DNA of 64,000 bases from Bathynomus jamesi (taxonomy: Eukaryota; Arthropoda; Malacostraca; Isopoda; Cirolanidae), in NCBI GenBank assembly GCA_023014485.1, contig JAJOZX010000196.1:1733501-1797500 (forward strand), written 5' to 3'. Both the position numbers and the translations under genes were made by a program. Under the pieces are notes generated by a model that worked only from the letters and a program-made list of their open reading frames with translations, was not told the origin of the DNA and made no database searches. Below are positions 31,915 through 42,798 of this stretch, piece after piece. Position 1 is the stretch's first letter. The number at the start of each line of letters is the position of its first letter.

Positions 31915-31958
31915 AGTCATGATATTTTCGTTAGTTTTAACGAAAATATCATGATTAA
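31915..31958. other. Near-perfect hairpin
   Basis: catgatattttcgtta pairs with taacgaaaatatcatg across a gttt loop. The stem sequence recurs in the surrounding palindrome arms. Confidence 0.8.
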
Positions 31959-31961
31959 ACC

Positions 31962-33328
31962 CAGTGGTGGGCACGCGCAACGATTTTTGTAGCGCCGCAG
32001 CCGCAACCGCAACTCTGCTGAAATAGTTGCGCCGCACGCGCAAGCGCAACCCTTTTCAAAAAGTTGCGCCGCAAGCGCAACCGCAACGCGCAACGTTTGA
32101 AAAATAAATAAAATAATATTAAAATAAAAAGCCTTTTTACAAGTTAAACAAAATATATCTGATACAGAAAAAGATAATATCAATATTTTATTACAATATA
32201 TAATAAATGCAAAAAAATCACTACATAAGAGCCAGGTTCCCCTTCATGAACACCAGCATCTCAAAGTGTGGATCGGAGAGTCCAGCCCGTTTTGGCTTCA
32301 GAACATCCTTCCCCAAAGAGAACAGACGTTCTACAGCCGCACTTGAGGGAATGGGTGTGTTATACTGCACAAAGAGGTCTGTCAGTTCCTTGCAAGTGAA
32401 CACGTTCCTCGCGATATTTTTCTCCGGCCTCTGGTCCAGGAAACTGTTCACCAGCATTGTGCTCTCCTTCTTCTGTTTGCTGATTACTCCTGTGTCGTAC
32501 AGCTGCTCGAGGAAGTCCCCTTTGTCTGCCGCTTCCGCATCACTGCTGCTGCTGCTGAACTCTTCATCCTTCCTGGCCCTGTCCACCAACGATACAACTT
32601 TGCTGGTGACCGTCCTCCTCAACTCCTCCGGGTCTCTTCCTGGCACCAGCTCTGGCCATCTTGACAGCTTAAACTGCGGGTTGAAGGCAGTAGCTAAGAG
32701 GCAGTCCATGTCTGTAAAGACATGGCCAAACCTGCCCATCAACCCCTCAGTCAAGGCCTCTGTCAGAGGGAGGCAGACGGCCAACTCTTCGTTGTGCTTG
32801 TGCCTGTTGAGACTGGAGAGGCAGAGGACCAAGGTGGGCACCAAGACGCCCATGTAGGCTCTCCCCTCCGCCTGCAGGACGTCTAGGTTCTTGGCCACCG
32901 GCTCCATGACCTGCCGATAGGCCTTGAAGAACTCCTGGTCACCTGGAAAAATAACTTTATATAAGTTCTGTAAGTAAAAGTTGTTAACATGGAAAGTTAT
33001 ACAATTTGTAATTTAATTTTTTCAACTAACTTGACTAATTTCTAAAAAAAAAATGTGAATGTGACTGAGAATGTGACTGAATGTAAACAATTGAAGTGCA
33101 GTGTTGCCAGATAAAAATATTTAAGTTACATTCGCTTGGGTTATTTTTACAGAGAAGTAATATTAAATGTTGCGCGTTGCGCGCTAATCTTGAAACTGCA
33201 TATATAAGTTGCGCCGCAAACAATTCCGCAACTCTCTGTAAAAATGTGCGGCGCAAGCGCAAGCGCAACCAAAAATGTTGCGCCGCAAGTTGCGCCGCAA
33301 CTTTTTGCGGCGCAACTGCCCACCTTTG
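31962..33328 (-). mobile_element. hAT transposon with subterminal GTTGCGCCGCAA sites
   Basis: A 1367-bp element has hAT-like ends: CAGTGGTGGGCA (31962) and, inverted, CAAAGGTGGGCA (33328). The flanks attaaacc and attaacct resemble a decayed 8-bp duplication. Both subterminal zones (31970-32095 and 33168-33320) are packed with repeats of gttgcgccgcaa and gcaagcgcaa, probably transposase binding sites. The transposase is 5'-truncated. Confidence 0.85.
32221..32943 (-). pseudogene. hAT transposase, C-terminal exon
   Basis: From an apparent acceptor (tatttttccag before 32943) an unbroken frame of about 240 codons runs to a TAA at 32219-32221. It includes QEFFKAYRQVMEPVAKN, LLATAFNPQFKLSRWPE, a Ser/Glu-rich linker, and the C-terminal hAT block NTPIPSSAAVERLFSLGKDV followed by LKPKRAGLSDPHFEMLVFMK. 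The glutamate of AVER is the third catalytic residue. The exons with the BED finger and the two Asp residues are absent, so this is an internally deleted copy. Confidence 0.85.
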
Positions 33329-33489
33329 ATTAACCTAACCAATCGTAGGTAGACCGCATACTACAGTAGCACCGATAATTGGTTAGGTTAAGTCGTGATA
33401 TTTTCGTTAGTTTTAACAAAAATATTCTCAAAAATAAATTATATGAAAAACGGTACACAAACTGGAAAAGGTCCCTATTTTTCTGTCTA

Positions 33490-35193
33490 GCCTTCGTCAC
33501 GCAAGCAAATTTTGAGCGCATTTAGATACACTTACTACCTATAAAAAAAACTATATTGACACATTAAGTTTTCGTGTAATCTTTCAAGATCCTTTACTCG
33601 GGAGCAAGACATTACGCCCGAGAAAGTATAAGTAATATCGTATATTTAAAGTTCTTTTAATGAATAATTATTTGCTTGCATACGGTTACATAATAGTCCT
33701 TCTTCTAATTCTCATTAAATAAAATACGTTTTTCCTCCTATTAATTTTTTATATAAAGAAAAAAACATTTCAACTCGGGCTTATATCCTTCGGCCTTGTA
33801 GAGGCACATTTTTTAATTCTGGCGATACATGGTAACTTTTACGTTTCGATAAGCGTGCCTTCAACTGCCTGAGAGAAAAAGGTTTTAAATCCGGCTATTT
33901 TATTCATTGCTATGCACATAAGTTAAATTTAGTGTTAAGTAAAATGTCAGAGAAAGTTAACGGGGCTAAAATGTTCTTTTCCAATGTACGTGCTTTCAGT
34001 AAATTTGCTTCTTCAAGTACAAACGAAAAGCTGTATTTAGAGAGCTTAATATCAGCATTCCATCACTTTGTGAAACAAGGTGGTGCTATAGATCTAGAAC
34101 CGTGTCAACAATAAAAAGGCAGCGTGAAACTGAAAAATGCATTTCAAAAGATTTTAGATGACATTGCAAGATGGGATGAAGATACTCTTAATCAAACTGA
34201 TAATCTACTTATAAAATTGCATGATTTCACTTTTCTGGTTTTTATTAATTTTGAAAATATATTGTCAGAAGCCGAAAAACTATTTCATCTTCCGCAATGC
34301 AAGCAGCTTGACATGAAGTTTGCACAACAGAAAGTAAATGACTTTATTGAATTTATTGAGTGCGCTCGTACTGATAAAGCGTATAATAAAGTTTTTCAAG
34401 AAACAATGGCAGACTTCGAACAATCCGAAGACCTGCCTTCTCCCCCGAGAAAAAGAGCTAGAGGCAAACAAATGAACTATAAAGCAATATATTTCGAAAT
34501 AATTGACATTATACTAACGTCAATGAGGGAACGATTTGATTGCATTCAGGAGTTTGCGTTCTTTGAGTTGATTGATGTGACCAAATTTCCAGAATTTGCT
34601 GAAAATTTTCCAATGCATCATCTTAATGCTTTACAAACTAAATATCCAAATGTAAGTGACTCCAAATCCTTAGTTAACGAATTGAAATATCTTTATCGTG
34701 ACAGTGACTTTAGAAAATGCAAATCTGCAAATGAAATTTTAGAAGTCTTTCACGAACTAGGATTATTGTCTGCGATGACGGAAACCACAAAGCTGATTCA
34801 GCTCCTCTTTACCATACCTGTAACTTCTGTTTCAAATGAAAGAAGTTTCTCTGTTCTCGATCGAATTAGATCATATTTAAGAAACACAATGGCTCAAGAA
34901 CGGCTCTCGTCCCTGGCTAGGATTTCAATTGAAAAAGAAATATTTATTGATTTAGGAAGCAAAAAGGAATTACATGACCGAATATTAAAGGAATTTGCTT
35001 TATAACCAAGACGCTTGGACTTTATGTTCAAGTAAATAAAATTCAAATAATTTTTTTACCGAGGTATGTATTTATTTATTTTATTGATATATTATAATCT
35101 TAAGTTATTGTCATGCATTTAAATGTCGGCTCATATGTAGTCTTGAAAATTTAAAAAGAGCCCGAGTAGTCTTGAAGAGCTGGAGTCGCCACT
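33490..35193 (+). mobile_element. hAT transposon, ZMYM1 type, 5' truncated
   Basis: The right end is near 35193, where the inverted terminus reads tagtggcgactccagc before a (TA)n/(TG)n tract. The left limit is uncertain; 33490-33900 holds no clear coding. The coding part is described next. Confidence 0.65.
33904..35005 (+). pseudogene. hAT transposase (ZMYM1-like), C-terminal half
   Basis: The frame begins with a version of the family hallmark (CYAHKLNLVLSKMSEKVNGA) at 33904. A stop at 34112-34114 and a frame change near 34115 follow. Then 34124-35005 is open, with LHHLNALQTKYP-like helices and the C-terminal block TIPVTSVSNERSFSVLDRI followed by LRNTMAQERLSSLARISIEK. The glutamate in SNERSFS is the third catalytic residue. 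It covers the part missing from the relative at 1-1369, but the two are separate copies on opposite strands. Confidence 0.85.
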
Positions 35194-35200
35194 ATATATA

Positions 35201-35285
<85 letters not shown>

Positions 35286-35290
35286 ATATA
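35194..35290. repeat. (TA)n-(TG)n-(TA)n microsatellite
   Basis: TA repeat to about 35246, TG repeat to 35276, then a TA stretch. Confidence 0.95.
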
Positions 35291-35370
35291 TGAAAATTAT
35301 TTCACGAAAGTGACACGTGAAAAATATTTATGATTAATAAAACCACGAAGGGAAAAAGAAACACAAAGTG

Positions 35371-35410
35371 GTGCTCAAGCGCTTTCGTCTAATGACATCC
35401 TCAGGAACAC
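35371..35410 (-). ncRNA. Hammerhead-like ribozyme motif, family A
   Basis: Complete motif on minus: gtgttc, CTGAGGA, T, gtc-atta-gac, GAAA, gcgctt, gagcac. Confidence 0.68.
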
Positions 35411-35417
35411 TCCAGGA

Positions 35418-35456
35418 GTGTTCCTGAGGATGTCATTAGACGAAAGCGCTGAGCAC
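35418..35456 (+). ncRNA. Hammerhead-like ribozyme motif, one base short
   Basis: Inverted partner of the previous motif; it lacks one T at the cleavage position (gcgct directly before gagcac), so it is probably impaired. Confidence 0.6.
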
Positions 35457-35952
35457 CACTTTGTGTTTCTTTTTCCCTTCGGGTTTTATTCATCTTATAT
35501 ATATATATATATATTAGGGTGGTTTTATAAATCTGATGTCAGAATATCTGTTATGCAAACCCGGCATTCGGTGCCACTTGCTTAAAAAATGATACACTAA
35601 AAAATGTTTTGAGATCAGGATATATTTAGGACTTGCTCAAAGCTATTTTGTTTTTTTAATAAGACCTCCATCCATTTTATTGCTATTCGGACACATTTAA
35701 AAAAAATGGAGCTGTTATGTGAAAAGCATGCTGTCCATTTTGACAAATTAAATTATTAAGGCATTGTAATAAGTGTTCCTTTCACACAACAGGTCATTAG
35801 CCCCATCCCCGCTAATGACTGTGGTTCACAACCATCCGTGTTGGGCGGATATTTTACTGAAAAAATAATTTGTGTATTGTACAAAAACAAAACATTGGAA
35901 TTTCTCCATTGACAATTTACATGACATATATTATTAGATAAATGCCAAATAA

Positions 35953-37101
35953 TCATTGTTGCTTGGTTCGCATGATGGCAGACTTCTTCGTTAGTGATAA
36001 GAAGACCTTCCTGTGATCTTCAACGACTTTTAGAAGGAACTGCTTCTGCTTTTCGCTGCGCGTGAGAGATGCATTGAACTCCTGGATGAGTGCAACACAG
36101 CGTTCTGCAAAGTCGTTGATCACTTTCACCGACCGGACAGTAGCCTGGCTCCTCCTGTATGATTCATGAACTGGCCAAAGTGTTGGATCCTCCTTCAAGA
36201 AATCTTGAGGCACTTCAAGTATTTCAAGAAACTTCAGAGTTGACATGGTGACAAAATCGTGTAATTCTTTCCCACATGCCTGGCCAACTGGAGAGATCCG
36301 TTTAAGGGGCTCCTCAGACCCGATTTTGTTTTTCATGGCACTTACCATCTGCCTCTTCTCCTCTGCTGCAACATTGTCACCGAGGAAACCGAAGCCTACC
36401 AATGTTTCTGATAGATACCAAAGATGGCGGCTGAATGCTGTGCTGACAGCTTAGATATATCTTTATCAGCATAGCTAGTGCACGGAAAAGATTCAGATCG
36501 TTTCTCGGAGCTTCTACTGAAGACGGACTCTGAAACCAGTATTTGACATAGATGGCCGTGACAAAGAGGCTTACTTCCTGGAGGTGGCTCCACACCATAT
36601 CACTGCGCGATGTCCTTCTTGATGATCCCTGTTGCTGCTGGAGGGGAAACTCCTTGCGGAAGAGCCACATTTTGATGACGTAGATAGTTCGAGCCATCCA
36701 ACGAGCTCGATGTATTGCTCCTGGATATCGGAAATGGATCCCGCGTGGAGGAACCTCTCCAACGAAGATAATCGTCAGCTCAAGGAGCTCACGGTAGTCA
36801 TCCCATAGCTGAAATTTGGACAGTTGGTCAACAGCAAATACAATGACCTCAGTCTTATATCCATTTATCACAGGGATTAGATCTTCTTCAGCCACTGACG
36901 AGGAGTATGCTGTCTTATCGAGGTAAGGCCAGTAGTCCCAGAAATGACCGAAGAGCTGAATATTTGGAGATTTGGAGATGGAGACGACATGAAGGCTGAA
37001 GACCGTCTCTAGGAGTATCTCCGAGATGTGATGTCGACACGCCAAGTTCAATAAATTCCTCCCAAGCTCAGTTTCCAAACGAACACAAACTCCTCCCTTT
37101 G
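35953..37101 (-). pseudogene. Transposase-like gene, main piece
   Basis: Minus strand from 37101: ETELGRNLLNLACRHHISEI, IQLFGHFWDYWPYLDK, FVGEVPPRGIHFRYPGAIHR, ARWMARTIYVIKMWLF. After a frame change near 36400 (MVGFGFLGDNVAAEEKRQM), the end reads ERCVALIQEFNASLTRSEKQ and MRTKQQ. The order and spacing (CRHH block, HRARWMAR block, ERC with a glutamate near the end) parallel the 27.5-31.3 kb gene. Interpreting the glutamate as catalytic is inference. Confidence 0.65.
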
Positions 37102-37112
37102 AACCAGTGTTG

Positions 37113-40100
37113 TTGTTGTTGTTGTTGTTTAGCTGATCAGCTCACCCTGATCGAACACAAGCGCATTAGTGATGTTGTGTTGTGTTCTTTGTTGTGCTAG
37201 AGTGGTACAGTCTGTCATAATGTGTTCAATTGTTTGTGGTGTGTCCTGGCACAGATGGCAGGTGTCGTCTGTGGAGTTGTCTAGTCTGTGTTTATATGTC
37301 TATAAGTTGGGGTGATGTCTACATCGGAATCGTGCTAAGTTAACTCGATCCGATCTGCTCAGGCTGATCTCTGACCTGTTAATGGGTGGCGGCTTCGCAC
37401 CTAGGACCGCATTCGGACCGAGTCGTGTCAATGCTTTGTAGGTTAGGTGTGTGTGTGTATGTGTTTTCTGTACTGTGTGATGTCTGCGTGGCGTGGTATG
37501 GAATGGAGTATTTGGTTATAATGTCTCTCTGGTGTCACCTTAATGGTGCGAGGTATCGGTGCTTGATTGTACATATAGTGGCAAGGGTGTTGTGGGTTAG
37601 TTGTCACTGCTGCCATGAAATGTGTTCCCCTCATGTCTAAATGTTCCCGAACTCAGTATTTTTGTTTCTGTGTGCAGGTGTTCTATTGGTGTTGTTTGAG
37701 TGCATCCTGTAATGATACGAAGTGCGTTGTTTTGTATTGTCTGTAAGGTGTTTATGTGTGTGTTTGAGATAATGGGTGCCCAGCATGGGCTAGCATAGTC
37801 CATAACTGAGCGACTTTATATTGTTTGTATATGAGTGATGTTGTTTCCTGCTGGTGTCCAAAGTTTGTGCCTGTTAGTACCCTAAGCGTGTTAAGTCTTG
37901 ACGTACATTTGTTTTTAATGTCCTGAATGTAGTTTGCAAAAGATAATGATGTATTGTATGTGACCCCAAGTATTTTGGTCCTGCGAGTATGTGGAATGTC
38001 GGTGTTCTTTAGTGTAAGCTGTGGAGTTATCTGGTGTTCTTTTGTGTTGCTGTAAGTTGTAAGCAAGGTGATGGTTGATTTTGTGGGCGCTACTTTGAGT
38101 CTATTGTGTATGAGCCAGTCTTGTATACTGTTTATGTATGTTTGTAGGTTATTTGTAGCGGTGTCGATGTTGTGGGTGGATGTTAGAGTGATGTCATCTG
38201 CATATGATGATAAGGTAAACTTGTTACCTTTGGGTGTTGGAATGTCATGCATGTATAAGTTGAACAGTGTTGGTGAGAGAACAGAGCCTTGAGGGACCCC
38301 GTTCGGAAAAAGCTTGTTTTTGGATGACGCCATTAAATGTGACATGTGAGTATCTTCCTGAAAGATAGTTGCTCAGCCACCTTTTGGTGTTATTGTGCAT
38401 GTTTGTGTTGAGTATTTTGTTTATGAGAGGGAAGCGTGGGATAGCATCAAATGCTTTACTAATGTCTATTGTTGCTAATATGTAGTATACGTTGAGCTGG
38501 TCGTCTGGAGTTAACGCCATCCATGATGTGCTGCGTGAGGTTAGTGAGTAATGTCGTGGTTGAGTGGTGAGGTCTGAATCCATGCTGAGTAGGCGATAGT
38601 GGTATGGTGGGTTGGTGATTTGTAAGATTAGTCTTTCTGTTACTTTGGAAGGTGTGCATAGTAAAGTAATGGGTCTATAGGAAGCTGGTTCTGTTGGATT
38701 TTTGTTTGGTTTGAGTAGTGTAATAATTTTACCTTGTTTCCATATGTCAGGAATAATACAGTGCTGGTATGAATATGTGCTGATATTTGTGAGAGCAAGT
38801 ATTCCCTGTGGGCCCAAGTGTTTGAGGTGTATGTTAAATATGTTGTTTGGTCCAGTAGCCTTCGAATTCTTAATGTTTTTGATGATCTTGGTGGTCTGGT
38901 CTGTATTGAAGGGTGTAATGGACGTGTCGAGTCTGTAGGTTTTCTTGTGTCTGGCTGTTTGTCTGTCTGCGTGTTTCTGGTTGTTGTTTCTGTTTAAGTG
39001 ACTTATCTTTGCGTAGTGATTAACTAGAATGTTAGCTTGTTGTGTATATGTTGGGATATTATTTTGGCTGCGACAGATAGCCGCGTGTGAGGTGTGAATG
39101 TCGCTGTTAGAGTGGGTAATGCTGTTTATAGTCTTGTATAGCCTGGATGTATCTGTGGAGTGGTTTAGTGTTGTTATGAATTCCCTAAATGTTTCTGTTT
39201 GTTTTTCTTTGAGTTTGTTGTTTATTTCTGTGTTGAGCTGTTGTATCTGCTGTTTTATGGCTTCTGTGTGTGGTGTTTGTGTGTTATGTTTGAGGTTGTT
39301 ACGTTGCCTTATGAAGTGGGCTATTTCTCTGTGTAATTTGGGTTGTATTTCCTAATGTTGCCCTCGGGTATGTATTTGTTTGCATTATTGATGATCTGAT
39401 TAAATGTCTTGAGTTTTGTATTGATGTTTATGATGAGTGTGCTGTTTAATGTGGTGAATTGTTCCTCAGTCTGTATTTTGAACTGTTCCCAATCAGCTTT
39501 CTTGTAATTTCTGTAAGTGTGCCGAAGGCTGTTGTGGCAGAGTGTAGAACGTGTTGTAATGATGATGGGCAGGTGGTCTGATGACAGTTGTTTTTCTGTT
39601 CTCCAGTGTGTATGTGTTGCTAGTGAGGGGGAACAGAACGTTATGTCTGGGGAGGAGTTTGAGTATCCTGCTTTGCTTGATGTGGTGTGTGTGTATGTTC
39701 TTCTGTATTGTTAAGAATGAAGAGGCTGTTTCGTTGTGTGGCTATGTTGGCGCCTCTGGTGTTGCTTTGGTTGTGCAAGTACCAACTAGTGTCTTTAGCG
39801 TTGAAGTCTCCTCCTAAGATGACATTAGTGAGAGAGGCCAGATTGTGTAACTGTGGATTGTAATTCGCTGGCACCTAAAGTGAACTTCTGGTTGGATGTA
39901 AATGTTGATTAGTGTGGTGTTGTGTTTTGCGCGTGTTTTAATGTTAACTGCCTGTATTTCTATCGTGTTATCTGCTTGGATTGTGTTTGTAATGTTTTGG
40001 GTGACATCAGTGTAGCTAATGCTTTTACGTATGTACGTGATGAGTCCATCCCCGTGACCCCCAGTACGATCTTGACGGATCGCCGTGAAGGCAGGGATGG

Positions 40101-41082
40101 TGGGTGTTTTGTGTGTGCGTTTTAGTTTTGTTTCTTGTATAAGTGCTATGTGAATGTTTTGTTTGTGTACGAATTCCCTAAGCTCCATGATTTTGTTTGT
40201 GAGGCCATCTACGTTGTACTGTAATATGTTAATATTATACTTCTCTCTGTGTCTCATGGTGCTATTGTGTCTATGTCTTTGTGTAAGGTGACATGTGTAA
40301 CTTGTAGTGAGGCCTGGATTAGTCTTAATATCGCCAGAGAGTAAGAGTAGTCCGGGGAGCACGCAATTGCTCCCCGTAAATGAAAAAATAGCACTCTGAG
40401 AATAGGTCTGGCCCCGGGAGCCGATCGGCACTCTGACCGTGCCACGCAACAGGCCGTCGACTGCCAGTCTTGCCAACCGTAGACAGCCCGCTGCACGGAG
40501 ATTTGAGGAAGTTTGGCCACCAGCGCATTGATGTTTCGGTTTGACGTTGCCTATTCTTCGCGTTGACGTGTCCCGCGCTGGAGGATACAGCCACTGTCAG
40601 AAGCTTCCTCGTCAGCTGCTAACACTTTTTTCACGTTGTTCTAGCTAAATTCTCAGAGGTTTTTTATAAACAAATCTCAATTTTTTGCTCAAAACGGCTC
40701 TTTCTAATTTCAAAATTGATTATTCAAGGAAGGAAGATGTTGACTTCTATTTTGCGGCAACAGTTGATGATATTTATGTTACTTTATTGATTAATGAAAA
40801 TGATTAGGCTCTTCAAGTTATAAAAGATTTCTTTCGTAATAATTGATAAATACGAAACACAAAACGTATATGCAAACATGGTGATGATGCTTAGACTACT
40901 CAAGTTGATGAAGTTTTCTCTTTCTCATATATTGTATCGACGTAATACTGTAAATATATTTCAAGTTTCTGCATAAATAAACTTGTGCTTCACAGAAAAC
41001 AAAGACTTCCCTCAATCTTCTATCACATCCAAACAGTCCAAACAGTGTTGTCTCTCCCATGTACGGGTAATTGTGTGCACAA
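37113..41082 (-). mobile_element. Jockey/I-type LINE, about 3.97 kb, with 11-bp TSD
   Basis: The insertion is flanked by aaccagtgttg at 37102-37112 and 41083-41093. The 3' end (left) carries an (AAC)n tail on the minus strand (gtt repeats at 37113-37130). The element splits a transposase-like gene, proving it is the younger insertion. The 5' 450 bp (40600-41082) have no clear ORF1. Confidence 0.88.
37135..40480 (-). pseudogene. LINE ORF2: 2A-like start, endonuclease, RT, zinc knuckle
   Basis: Minus strand in order: a leader ending LPGLLLLSGDIKTNPGL (40309-40360); endonuclease (NINILQYNVDGLTNKIMELR, ALIQETKL, ILGGDFNAKDTSW); RT (KIITLLKPNKNPTEPASYRP, VYYILATIDISKAFDAIPR, NGVPQGSVLSPTLFNLYMHD, LSSYADDITLTS); MDYASPCWAPI and LQTIQNNALRIITGC; and a C-terminal zinc knuckle CHLCQDTPQTIEHIMTDC (CxxC, H, C). 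Frame shifts occur near 39850, 39600-38820, 38310, 37800 and 37600. The catalytic YADD and FN/D residues are kept. Confidence 0.88.
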
Positions 41083-41093
41083 AACCAGTGTTG

Positions 41094-41250
41094 GACGCGG
41101 TGGTGTCAAAGCAGAGCCCCTTCACTCGTTCCCTCAGTACCCACTCATTTATCGTCTCCACTATGAAAAAGTTTATAGGGTTATGGGTTGATTGCCTGTT
41201 ACCTCTCATCTGTTGGAAATTTCCAGTAGATTACAGTGGAAAGTTAACGA
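41094..41250 (-). pseudogene. Transposase-like gene, upstream piece beyond the LINE
   Basis: The minus strand reads INFFIVETINEWVLRERV followed by KGLCFDTTASNTG at 41090-41200. The FDTTASNTG block carries the presumed second catalytic Asp. It connects directly, in frame, to the piece at 37101 once the LINE and one copy of its target duplication are ignored. Confidence 0.75.
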
Positions 41251-41875
41251 CAAAACCCTACGTTTTTTCGTTAGAGAGTTATGTATATGCAGGTCTTCAA
41301 AGGACCTCTTTATGTTTATTTGCCTTCGGTATTTGCGCTGAAGTAATTTTCATAAGTCAGCAGTGGAAAGTTTTGAATACGAAATAATAAATTTGATTTT
41401 CTTGTTGTCATGCAGGCCCAATGCCTATATATGGGGTTCTATGTATGACAATTAATTTCATTCCCAATAGGCTATGTCGCCAATCCTGAGGCAATTTTGA
41501 AGTTATTTAATTCAATAAATTAATAATTTGTATTTAATTAAGAAATAAAGGTACCACATACGATACCATATTGTAAATATGTATAGTTTTTCCATATACT
41601 GGGGGGCCCGAAGAAAAAATTTGTATGTTATACATTAAATTTTTTAATAAACAGCATGTTTTAAACCATGTGAAATGAGTTAAAAGGAATAAAGTAGGAA
41701 CTTAGACAGAGAAAGGTTACTGAAGACCTATTTAAATATAAAAGTTCAAGTGGCCAACTTCTCAAAGTTAGTTAAAGTTATGTCAATCAGTTTGACTCCC
41801 CTTAGCTATAGGAAATTAATAGAATTAAAGTAAAATTATTAAATATTTTAACTATGCTCATTATTTGTGTAAGGT
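41251..41875. other. No recognisable gene
   Basis: This probably contains the 5' part of the interrupted transposon. An open plus-strand frame (40983-41387) shows no motif. A run gggggg at 41601-41606 and a mostly AT-rich background are all I see. Confidence 0.4.
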
Positions 41876-41878
41876 TTA

Positions 41879-42790
41879 TAAGTCACCAGTTTTAATTTTT
41901 TCTTGTAAAAGTTTCCTGGCTTTCAAAGCAGTCTTTCTTTGAGGCCTGTCTGGTTTAGTCTGAGTTACATCAGGTACATTGAGAGATTCCTCCTCAATAG
42001 TATCCTGATCCATCCTCTGGGGTGATGGTTCTAACTTAGCCCCACACTCCAAAGGATATAGTAATGTGATATCTCTGGTAGTTTCACCAGTTGCTGTTTT
42101 CAGTTTTACTACCCTGGTAATTTCGTCTTCACCAGTTTTGAGTTCTAAGACTTTTCCCATTGACCAATGTTGTCTTGGAGTCTTGTCATGTATCACCACA
42201 ATGTCCCCAATTTTGACTGAATCATTCCAATTTTGTTTTGTTAATTGTTTATGTCTTTCTCTAAGACTTGTTAAGTATTCTTCTCTCCATTTTGTTATAA
42301 ACTGAGTTTTGATTTGTGTCAAGTGTTGGTACTTTGTGTTGAGTTCTTTGTGTCCTATTACCCAATCTGGATCCTCTGCACTGTTATGTTCATATTCTGT
42401 TTCTCCCTTAATACCATCTCCCACATAAGTTAATGGTCTGTTGTTGATAACGTTTTCAATTTCTGACAGAATAGTCATGAGTTCAAAAAGTTGTAGATGT
42501 ATGGTTCCAATAGTCTTTTTAAGGCAGTTCTTTACAGCCTGTATGTTTCTTTCCCAAATGGAACCATACCATGGTATATTAACAGGAATGTACTTCCAGG
42601 TTATATTGTGTTTGATTAAATGAGTTTGTACTGTTTCAGTCACAAATCTGATGAATAATTCTTTCACCAGATTTGAAGTATGTGGCATTGTCTGACCATA
42701 TAGTTTTGGGTACAGAATTGTGTGCACAAAATCGTCTGAAAGCAACAATAAAAGCTTTTGCTGTCAGATCTTCTACTATGTCTAGACATG
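41879..42790 (-). pseudogene. BEL/Pao retrotransposon integrase + DUF5641
   Basis: The minus strand reads DIVEDLTAKAFIVAFRRF and PKTIWSDNATYFKS (second catalytic Asp of the integrase core). After a frame change come WKYIPVNIPWYGSIWERNIQ and IENVINNRPLTYV, then the DUF5641 domain (WREEYLTSLRERH, VKIGDIVVIHDKTPRQHWSM, GETTRDITLLYPLE) to the stop at 41879. This order is specific to BEL/Pao. RT and gag parts are absent, and the 5' side is cut at a small repeat near 42798. No LTR was found in the 100 bp downstream. Confidence 0.88.
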
Positions 42791-42798
42791 GCACGTGT

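Larger units (their letters stand above)
31584..33480. mobile_element. Palindromic MITE split by a hAT element
   Basis: Left segments 31584-31692 and 31786-31817 match, inverted, the continuous right arm 33342-33480 (shared: cagtttgtgtaccgtttttc, cttaacctaaccaatta, gtatgcggtctacctacg). The arms enclose the hAT element at 31962-33328. The left arm is also interrupted by a 95-bp MITE. Related pieces occur near 31890-31958 and 43390-43450. Confidence 0.75.
35291..35494. mobile_element. PLE palindrome with two opposed ribozyme motifs
   Basis: Here the tail hairpin (tttcacgaaagtgacacgtg) is on the left, so the whole module is reversed relative to the others. The two arms meet with only 7 bp between complete minus- and plus-strand hammerhead-like motifs. 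Confidence 0.8.
35513..41400 (-). mobile_element. Second copy-type of the unclassified transposon, LINE-interrupted
   Basis: The left end reads ttagggtggttttataaatc just inside (TA)n; no matching right end was found. The minus-strand gene is split by the LINE at 37113-41082. It shares the key motifs (SNTG and ARWMAR-type) of the 27.5-31.3 kb element but is a distant lineage. Confidence 0.6.

Noticed and set aside
32207..32857. 216-codon plus-strand open frame
   Set aside because: Antisense to the hAT transposase exon at 32221-32943, which has recognised motifs.
40983..41387. 134-codon plus-strand open frame
   Set aside because: It spans the border between the LINE and its target gene, so it cannot be one ancestral gene; the minus strand carries the recognised transposase piece.
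41601..41640. Start of a hAT-like terminus at ggggggcccgaag
   Set aside because: No inverted partner and no target duplication could be found nearby.
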